Positions 57,071-64,000 of a DNA stretch of 64,000 nucleotides are shown one piece after another. Made by a program: the position numbers and the translations under genes. Source of the stretch: Dipteris shenzhenensis (Eukaryota; Polypodiophyta; Polypodiopsida; Gleicheniales). A model generated the notes under the pieces. The model was not told the DNA's origin. It was given only the letters and a program-made list of their open reading frames with translations, and did not search any database. The stretch lies in NCBI GenBank assembly GCA_047967505.1, contig CM106540.1; one strand, given 5' to 3'. Every line of letters starts with the position of its first letter. Position 1 is the stretch's first letter.

Positions 57071-57579
57071 AAGTATACAACAGAGATCATGACTTCCTCT
57101 TCAAAGAAATCCTTGAGCATGAGCTGGAATACCAGAGAACTTTCCATGAGCAATATATTTCCAGTTATGTAATATTTAGGTATAACTTCATCCTACCATG
57201 AACTATGAGCACTTAATGTACCATTTTGCAAGGAGTAAAGTTTGCAAAATACTACAAGTTCATTAGAATGATGTATACAAAAGGTGCTCATCCCCTTTTC
57301 CAAGTATTTACTTCAATCTATCAACTTAAAGGATAAGTTTTTTTTGTTAGTACAATGATGAGGTTCAAGCTAGCCAAGATAATATATATAATTGTACTAT
57401 TGTTAGGGTCACCAATGTGTTTTGATAGGAGAGTATGGGATGCCATTTGTTTTTTAGTGTTGCTTGAAAGAATTGGGGTGTTTAGGGTAAAACGAGTGCA
57501 ATCGGTAGTTTTACAAGGATTTGCAAGGTCCAGTTCTATTTTGAGGAAGTTATAGGGTATGAGTGTCACAAGAGTCGGG
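57071..57579. other. No gene seen
   Basis: AT-rich DNA after the LINE end. A 114-codon minus-strand frame (57321-57665) overlaps the gypsy protease scrap and is its antisense shadow in part. Confidence 0.45.
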
Positions 57580-57850
57580 AAGTGAGTGTAAGCAGTGTTA
57601 AAGTCAACATAAGGGTTAATGATGACAACCTTGTTTATACGCTTGCAGACAATCGGAACACACATAATTTCATCAACACCAAGACCTCACAAAAGGTGGG
57701 GCTTGTTCTACAAAGAAGAGGTGGCTATAAGGATTTGGAAGGGGAACAACATCATGTCTCCCTTAAAACACAACTACACGAATCTAAGAGCCCCGTACCA
57801 ATGTGCCACATGCCCCATTGGAGAAATGAAGTCCTCACACTACTTTTAAC
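57580..57850 (+). pseudogene. Gypsy protease scrap
   Basis: Frame 57582-57854 includes VKVNIRVNDDNLVYTLADNRN, then THNFINTKTSQKVGLVLQRR. This matches plant Ty3 proteases around the active site (family L.D.GSTHNFI......LGL). The catalytic Asp-Ser/Thr-Gly is not intact: it reads DNRN. No other gypsy domain adjoins, so it is an isolated fragment. Confidence 0.6.
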
Positions 57851-58083
57851 ATAAAAATGCCTTGGTTCTATGCTGCCCATAGGCCTCCTAGGCAATGATT
57901 TCAAATTCCATGGAGGGAGTGGACGAGATCCAACCAAATGAAATCTCAAGGATTTCAAATGCTATGGCAAGGCGTCAATGATAGCTATGTATGAACACTT
58001 CCAAATGGGCACAGCTGGGACTCTTCAATTCCCAGAACATTTCCGCACCCTAGGGCAGAAATAACATTCAGGAAGGAAGCTCA

Positions 58084-58340
58084 TGTTGAGAGTTCACGCT
58101 TAATATCATGTGATCATGTGTGCATAGCACCATCACGTGATCATATGTGCATAGCACTAACCTTATAGAGTGCTATAAAGGAAAGGGTTAGATCCCCTAA
58201 CCCTAACCCTAAAAGGGTTTGTATATATTCTATTTTTTCAACTAAATCTAGTGTACAATTAGTCATTTGTGGTGTGCTCTCTAGCTGTGCCCTCTCTCCT
58301 CATCTCCACTCTTCTCCTCTCCCCTCTTCATATTTTATCA
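58084..58340 (+). repeat. 5' LTR of copia A2
   Basis: 257 bp, TGTTGAGAG...TTTTATCA, aligning with 17502-17753. It contains a TATAAAG box at 58174-58180, CCCTAACCCTAACCCTAAA near 58196, and a CT-rich 3' end. Confidence 0.92.
58174..58180 (+). promoter_or_regulatory. LTR TATA box
   Basis: TATAAAG within GTGCTATAAAGGAAAGG, conserved in A1 (17588-17594). A second TA-rich box, GTATATATTC, lies about 45 bp downstream. Which one is used is unknown. Confidence 0.5.
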
Positions 58341-58352
58341 TGGTATCAGAGC
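58341..58352 (+). promoter_or_regulatory. Primer-binding site (initiator tRNA-Met)
   Basis: TGGTATCAGAGC directly after the LTR, an exact match to the plant copia site; the A1 copy has TGGTGCCAGAGC. Confidence 0.93.
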
Positions 58353-60607
58353 ATGGTTCTGCCTTCTGCTGAGGTGCCATCCTTATTGTGAGAGAGATTG
58401 AGAGATCGAGAGAGATTGAGTGTTCTCTTCCGTGAGAGACTTTCGTTCATGTGATAGAAAATTTCCGTCATTTGTTTCCGTCCATACATTTCATGAGAGA
58501 CTCGTGAGTGATTTCTTTGTGAGGACTTGAGAGTTCTTTGAGAGAGTTTCTGTCAAATTCTACTCATGCTCCATTCTGTTACGAGAGTTCATGCTTTGAG
58601 AAGTTTCCATTTCGAGAGAGAGAGACCTTGAGTGTTTTCTGAGTTTGTAAGGTTCTTTGTGATTCAATCTCCTATGTGAGAGAGGTTCCTGCACCTTCTA
58701 CTACTCTAGCTGCAAGGCTCCTAAGCACTCCCACAGCGTGACCCTCCTCCACAAGCCTCTAAAGCTCTAGTCGTCAACTACGGGTAGGCTGAGACAACTC
58801 ACCTTCTACGACCTTGATATTCTGCACAGCGCCAAGCACCTGGGAACCTTCTCCAAACGGGCTCCAACGAGCTTGCACGTAGCAAAGCTCCTAAGCAGCC
58901 AATTCTCTACAACTCCAATGAGCTCGACACAGCTCCAACGGGCTCCTCGCTACAATCAAGAGACCCTCCAACGAGCTCGACACAGCTCCAACGGGCTCCT
59001 CACTACAATCAAGAGACTCTGTAGGCTCTCTACGACCAGCGCCCTTCTTTAGCTTCAATGCCGACCTGCAGCATGCCCCAGCTCGAAAACTCTGCATCAA
59101 CTAGCACGCCACAAAGCTCCTAAGCCTTCTGCCCATTCTGCTTGCATGACCTTCTGCTGCTCACGCTCTAGTAGCGCACCTACAAGCAACAAGACTCAGC
59201 CAGCAGATAACTCTTCCTCTCCAACGCGATGCGCATCCTCTTCATATTTTGTCTGCACTCAGGGATCTCCAGTGCCTCAGATCCACAACCCGGCTGCAGT
59301 AGCAACTAGTCACTGGCAATCCTGACTCCAGCGACAGCCCTTCTACCCCGTCAACTGCCTTACCAAATTTGCACATCAACCTCATCTCTGCACATCGACG
59401 GAATAGACCCAAACAATGGAATCTTTTGAAGATTCTGTCGAAATCTTTGTAGATTCTGGTGAAGCCATTGGTCGGCACGTGGCAGATAGCCTTATCCACT
59501 TGCCACATCATCCAGCTGACACGTGGCAACCGATTACCACATCAGCAACGTCAACATAGACACATCATCACCGATTGCCACGTTAGCAGTCCACATCACC
59601 TGTGCCACGTCAATAGTCTACATCATCAGCCACATCATCTACTGACATCATCATCTGTGCCACCTCAGCTGTCCAGTCAGCACTGACCTCTACAGGCACA
59701 CACAATGCTTCACAATCACTTCATGTGACCACTTCTGCCACCTTAGCACAGGGCTTCACTGGCACACATCTTGCTAGGCACAATGCCACATCATCACTAC
59801 ATGTGACTCACAGTGACACATCATCATTGAGCACCATTTGCACTCCTTTTGCCCCTCCACCTAGATCAAGTCATATCTCTTGATCCAGGAAGAATTTGAG
59901 GGTGCTCCAAAAGGAAAAGTCGCTCGTTTTTTCGTGTTCTACGCGCTCGTCACATCAAGCGCACATTTCGACGCAACTTACACTCACATTTGAGCCTCGC
60001 CAACAAAACCACTTCCTTCATGCACATTTGCCTCTACATCGACGCATCTGACCCAACACTTAAAAAGAACAAAAGAAAAGGAATTATTTGTTGTTCTTTC
60101 ATTGATCGACGGTTGGTTTAGATCTAGATCAGAGTAGACTAGATCACCATAGAGGGGATGCTTTGAATTTCCCCAAGTTGCCAATCTAAGCCATGCCCGA
60201 AATTCTCGACTAGTACCTACTCGGAGTCAGTCCATAGGCTCACATACGGTTTCACATCAGTACATTACCTGAAACCTTACGTTCATTAGTTCAGTGAGCA
60301 GACTTTAGAGTTCAGAGGCATTGCAGATTGTTTCAGTGGGCAGATAGCATTTGATTTCACACTCACATGCCACCATTGTAAAGCCTACTCGGCTATCTCA
60401 CGGCATCGTGCACATCATTTCAACCTTGTAAAGCCTCTTGGCTATTCCCGGCATCATTGCCACAAGCCTTGTAATACAGATCATATTTTATATACTGTAG
60501 TTCTATCTTCACCGATGGTTCAGAGATTTCACTTGGCATAGTCAGTGTATTTACAGTTGATGCATACAGAGATCTTCATGACACTTTTTGAGTACATTTC
60601 TTGCACC
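58353..60607 (+). other. Long leader of copia A2
   Basis: GAGAGATTGAGAG purine runs (58390-58690), a GC-richer zone with a tandem duplication (CTCCAACGAGCTCGACACAG, twice near 58912-58995), then a CCACATCA/CCACGTCA zone (59470-59840) with CACGTGGC at 59476-59483 and 59520-59527. Same order as in A1. Short frames only. Confidence 0.7.
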
Positions 60608-61739
60608 ATGTTGACTAGCAACCTCAATCTGGAGGCATCTGCTAAGTTAGACAACTCCAATTACGGTACATGGAAATACCGAATGGAGACCATTCTTGTA
60701 CTTCAGGACAAATGGGAGTATGTCGATGGGTCTACACCTAGACCATTGGACGATCCAGCTACCAGTAGCTCTACTCCATCTGTTGTCACAGCACCAGCAA
60801 CGGGATCTACATCAAGATCTACATCTACACAAACAATTTCCACACCAGTAGCAGATTCTGCCATTGCCCGAGCTCAAGCAGAAATGGGATAAGAAAGACA
60901 AGTATGCCTATCACCTGATCAAGCAGAATGTGCAAGATGTCATGCTAGGACAACTCAACACAGTCAAGACATCAAAAGAAGCATGGGATATGTTCGCAGC
61001 TCTCTACGAGTCCAAGAACACATCCAGGATTCTCACCCTGAGAAACCAGATCAACCAGAGTTTCCGCAACAGCAATGAAACTGGTCATGCTTATGTACTT
61101 CGCATAAAAGACTACAACAATCAACTTGCAGCAGCAGGAGAGACTATGAACCCCGCAGAAATGGTTCAAGTCATTCTGAATGGACTAGGAGAGGGATACT
61201 AGAATCTAGTCCAGAGTATTGCCATCCAATGGCAAATTCCGACACTGGAAGACCTTCAGTCAGTCCTACTTGGTGAAGAACTCAGGACTCAGGCCATTCA
61301 AGCACGTAAAGGTCATTCTAATGATCAGGCATTCACAGCTTCAAACAGAAGCAGAGGTAGAGGCAGAGGTAGATCATACTAGAAAAGTGATCATCATCAA
61401 CAAAATCAAAGTCAGAATCAGCATCAACATCATCCTCAGCAACATCAGAATCAGCAAAGAGGAAATCATTACAACTGAGGAAGATTCTAAGGACGAGGAA
61501 ATGCATCCACCAATGTGTCAAACATTCAGTGCAACTACTGTCACAAGTTTGGACACTATGAAAGAGATTGCCGCAAGAAGCAGTACGACCAAGGCGGTCA
61601 ATCGAACAATAATCGAGGGAATTCTCGAGGCAGAGGAAATCATCGTGGTGGACATTCTAGTCATAGTCCTTTTGCAAATGAACATGGAAATATGTTTCTT
61701 GCAAGCGAGAAATTGCATCAGACTGATACAGTTACCTAG
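60608..61739 (+). pseudogene. Copia A2 gag
   Basis: Starts MLTSNLNLEASAKLDNSNYG at 60608. The Ser/Thr/Pro linker is followed by a one-base insertion (about 60881) that shifts the frame into WDKKDKYAYHLIKQNVQDVM, then TLRNQINQSFRNSNETGHAY and ILNGLGEGY, ended by TAG where A1 has GAG. The rest is readable through stops: an Arg/Gly-rich and Gln/His-rich part, then the CCHC knuckle CNYCHKFGHYERDC (61530-61571) in frame 61515-61739. Without the indel and stops it would be about 370 residues, usual for copia Gag. Confidence 0.9.
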
Positions 61740-61786
61740 ACACTGATTTCAATCCCAAAGAGGATTTCAGCTATCAAGTTGACCAA

Positions 61787-62197
61787 GTGGAACAGGATCC
61801 TTGGTACATCGATAGCGGTGCATCATCTCGTATGACAAATCATCAGGAATGGTTCATAGAAATGAAGCCATTAGAAGGACTGAAAAATGTCATCTACACA
61901 GCAGACAATACACCGAATCCAGTTCAAGGGACAGGTGTTATCCCTATGAACAATTTCACTGGTACAAAAGGATTAGTGAAAGATGTGCTCTATGTTTCGA
62001 AGCTCAGCAAGAACCTTTTCTCAGTAGGTCAAATGACGGAACACAATTACAAAGTCATCTTCGACGGTGATGAATGCACTATCAGAGACAAATCCAAAAG
62101 ATGTCAGCTAGTAGCAAAAGGTGTCAAAGAAGGATGCTTATACAGAATGCTAGCTACAGTACCAGATAAGCATGCCATGTCAGTTCAACCGCAATAG
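61787..62197 (+). pseudogene. Copia A2 protease and pre-integrase start
   Basis: 136-codon frame with PWYIDSGASSRMTNHQEWF; the active site DSGAS is intact (61811-61825). VIPMNNFTGTKGLVKDVLYV and SKLSKNLFSVGQMTEHNYKV follow, the standard copia protease end (L.DVLYVP.L..NL.SVGQ). It stops at TAG where CAG is expected. A1 has lost 27 bp within this domain and the active site. Confidence 0.92.
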
Positions 62198-62857
62198 ATG
62201 CCACTATCTACAAAATGGCACAAGAGATATGGTCATGTCAATTTCAAGTACTTGTTAGATCTCAGGAATCAGAATATGGCAATTGGGATTCCGAAGCTAT
62301 AGTTTCTTGGAAAAGTTTGTGAAGCATGCTGCTTCCGCAAACAAAAGCGAACCAACTTTATCAGAAGTACCTCTCGTGCACGAGGTATTCTTGATTTGAT
62401 TCATACAGATGTATGAGGTTATGCCGAGACCCGCAGCATCAATGGCTCACTTTACTACTTGACTTTCATCGATGACTATAGCAGACATTGTTGGGTCTAC
62501 TTTTTGAAAGAGAAATCTGAAGTGTTTTCTAGATTTCAAGAATTCAAAGCCATGGTAGAAAACTAGACAGGAAGAAAGATCAAGGTCATGAGATCAGACA
62601 GAGGAGGTGAATACATGTCTTCAGCATTCATGAACTTCTGCAGAAATCACGGCATACGAAGACAATTCACATGTGCAGATACTCCTCAGCAGAATGCAAG
62701 AGTTGAAAGGAAGAATGGGACTTTAGCAGACAGTGCTAGAGCAATGCTTAGTGAAAAGCATCTTCCAAATCAGTATTGGGCAGAAGCAATAGCTACAACT
62801 AACTACTTGCTTAATCAGCTTTCTACCGAACCGATACAGGGTATGACTCTGCTATGA
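62198..62857 (+). pseudogene. Copia A2 integrase
   Basis: WHKRYGHVNFKYLLDL and CEACCFRKQKRTNF form the HHCC zinc-binding pre-integrase part. The core has LIHTDV (first Asp), [40 protein letters not shown] (second Asp) and PQQNARVERKNGTL (Glu). Stops occur at KL-TAG, DV-TGA and EN-TAG. From 62588 the frame is open to the deletion junction near 62840, where the remaining integrase C-terminus (AW.G.KP, FGC) is missing. Confidence 0.92.
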
Positions 62858-63276
62858 TAGAAGAAATGGATGCTTTGTATAAGAATAATACTTGGGAATT
62901 ATGCAACCTTCCACCAGGAAAGAAGGCCATAGCAAGCAAATGGGTATACAAAGTGAAGTACAATCCAGATGGAAGTATTCAAAGATACAAAGCCAGATTA
63001 GTTGCAAAAGGATTTACACAACAATATGGTCAAGACTATGATGAGACTTATGCTCCAGTAGCAAAGATGGATTTCATACGGTTCTTGATATCACTAGCAA
63101 CACTCAGCAGATGGAATGTGTATCAGCTTGATGTCAAGATTGCATTTCTCAATGGTTATCTAGACGAAGAAGTCTACATGCAACAGCCAGCAGGTTATGT
63201 TGAACTAGGACAGGAGAATAAGGTTTGCCATCTCAAGAAAAGTCTCTACGGCTTAAAGCAAGCACCCAGAAGTTGA
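62854..63276 (+). pseudogene. Copia A2 reverse transcriptase, first part
   Basis: 140-codon frame: MIEEMDALYKNNTWELCNLP, KKAIASKWVYKVKYNPDGSI, RYKARLVAKGFTQQYGQDYD, YAPVAKMDFIRFLISLA, YQLDVKIAFLNGYLDEEVYM and LKKSLYGLKQAPRS, all canonical RVT_2 motifs. It stops at TGA where TGG is expected (RSWY), and a second TGA follows eight codons later. The ATG is internal, created by the deletion. Confidence 0.93.
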
Positions 63277-63294
63277 TACAGTAGAATTTGACAA

Positions 63295-64000
63295 GATCTG
63301 GGATACATGAAGTCCAATGCAGATCATACTCTCTACTACAAAGTTCAAGGGGAAGACATTACTATTGCACTTTTATACGTAGATGATTTGATTGTGACAG
63401 GAAGCAAGGATAGCTTCATCAAAAAACTAAAACAAGACTTATCTGCAGAGTTTGACATGAAAGATCTTGGACTTATGCACTATTGTCTTGGAATTGAGTT
63501 CTGGAGAGATTCAGATAGCACATTCATGAGTGAGCTCAAGTATGTTGACAGTCTCCTGAAGAAGTTTCATATGGCAGATTGCAAGATTGCAGCCACTCCC
63601 ATGAAACAGAGTTTGAAACTTACTAAAGATTCAAAAAAGCCTACAGTCAATGACAGACACTACAGGCAGCTCATTGGATCTCTTATATATCTGACAATCA
63701 CATGGCCAGATATTTGTTATGCAGTAAGCTCACTAGCACAGTTTATAGCAAATCCAAAACAGTCTCATTGGAATGCAGCCAAAAGAGTCTTGAGATACAT
63801 CAGAGGTACAAGACAGTTTGGGATAGAATACAGAGAAAGTCATCCACGGTTGCATGGATACTGTGACAGTGACTATGCCGGAGATCATGAGACCAGGAGA
63901 TCGACACACGGATATGCATTTTTCCTTGGTCAAGGTGCTATATCATGGTTGTCTTCAACTGAAGCAGAATATAGAGCACTCACTACAGGTGCATGTGAGG
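63295..64000 (+). pseudogene. Copia A2 RT end and RNase H (open to window edge)
   Basis: After the two TGA codons the frame is open for 235 codons to the edge. The catalytic YVDD is at 63376-63387 (IALLYVDDLIVTGSKD), then MKDLGLMHYCLGIEF, MKQSLKLTKDSKK, YRQLIGSLIYLTITWPDICY (connection), HWNAAKRVLRYIRGT, LHGYCDSDYAGDHETRRSTH (RNase H D.D.AG) and WLSSTEAEYRALTTGACE. RT and RNase H active-site residues are intact here. Confidence 0.93.

Larger units (their letters stand above)
58084..64000 (+). mobile_element. Copia retrotransposon A2 (runs off the window)
   Basis: 5' LTR (58084-58340), primer-binding site, leader of about 2.3 kb, gag, protease, integrase, RT and most of RNase H in copia order. 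It is 1.4 kb further preserved than A1. Integrase and RT are joined by a deletion near 62840 that removes the integrase C-terminus and the linker. About ten stops, nearly all explained by single C-to-T or G-to-A changes. The 3' LTR lies beyond 64000. Confidence 0.93.

Noticed and set aside
61219-61746. 175-codon ORF in copia A2
   Set aside because: Out of frame with gag; the true frame is the one with the CCHC knuckle.

Overview
The window reads as nuclear DNA of a land plant with a large, repeat-rich genome. Evidence: one intact plant-specific gene (a SPIRAL1-type microtubule protein with a canonical GT-AG intron), plant-type Ty1/copia, Ty3/gypsy and LINE remnants, tRNA-iMet-type primer-binding sites, and very long CT/GA and AC microsatellites. 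Nothing bacterial or organellar was seen. The exact lineage (fern, gymnosperm or other) cannot be fixed from the sequence; a non-flowering vascular plant is a guess.

Layout. 1-1046: unrecognised decayed coding DNA (minus). 1100-4150: Ty3/gypsy pol (minus). 4600-6885: LINE (plus). 6888-7256: minisatellite with CT spacers. 7290-11640: pyrimidine-rich repeat, copy 1, carrying a 1.03 kb terminal-inverted-repeat (TIR) insertion whose empty site is preserved in copy 2. 11699-14677: a complete gag-only LTR retrotransposon with both LTRs. 14721-17501: pyrimidine-rich repeat, copy 2. 17502-21764: copia A1, 3'-truncated. 21765-23290: decayed unknown ORF with a zinc-ribbon-like tail. 23490-33230: low-gene DNA with long microsatellites and several decayed coding-like stretches, one coiled-coil-like. 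33231-34650: copia gag remnant. 34950-35530: diverged repeat pair. 36346-36828: SPIRAL1-like gene, the only credible functional gene. 36829-40550: unique-looking intergenic DNA. 40560-41110: LINE tail (minus). 42150-46620: copia B, with a tandem triplication inside gag. 46970-49130: repeats, a G-rich minisatellite and one unrecognised ORF. 49452-52060: LINE (minus). 52107-54986: a third pyrimidine-rich block. 55100-57070: LINE (plus). 57580-57850: gypsy protease scrap. 58084-64000: copia A2, a sister of A1, running off the window.

How it fits together. Almost every coding stretch is a retroelement in decay. Stop codons in the copia A copies and in the unknown ORFs fall mostly where CAG, CAA, CGA or TGG would be expected, which fits C-to-T loss at methylated cytosines in silenced DNA. 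The window is useful for element history: paired copies (7.3/14.8 kb, 17.5/58.1 kb, 10.8/54.6 kb) allow insertions, deletions and duplications to be polarised. No RNA genes, CRISPR arrays or operons were found. I did not find a convincing new functional system; the best leads are the TIR element with its empty site, the zinc-ribbon ORF at 21.8-23.3 kb, and the gag-only LTR element.
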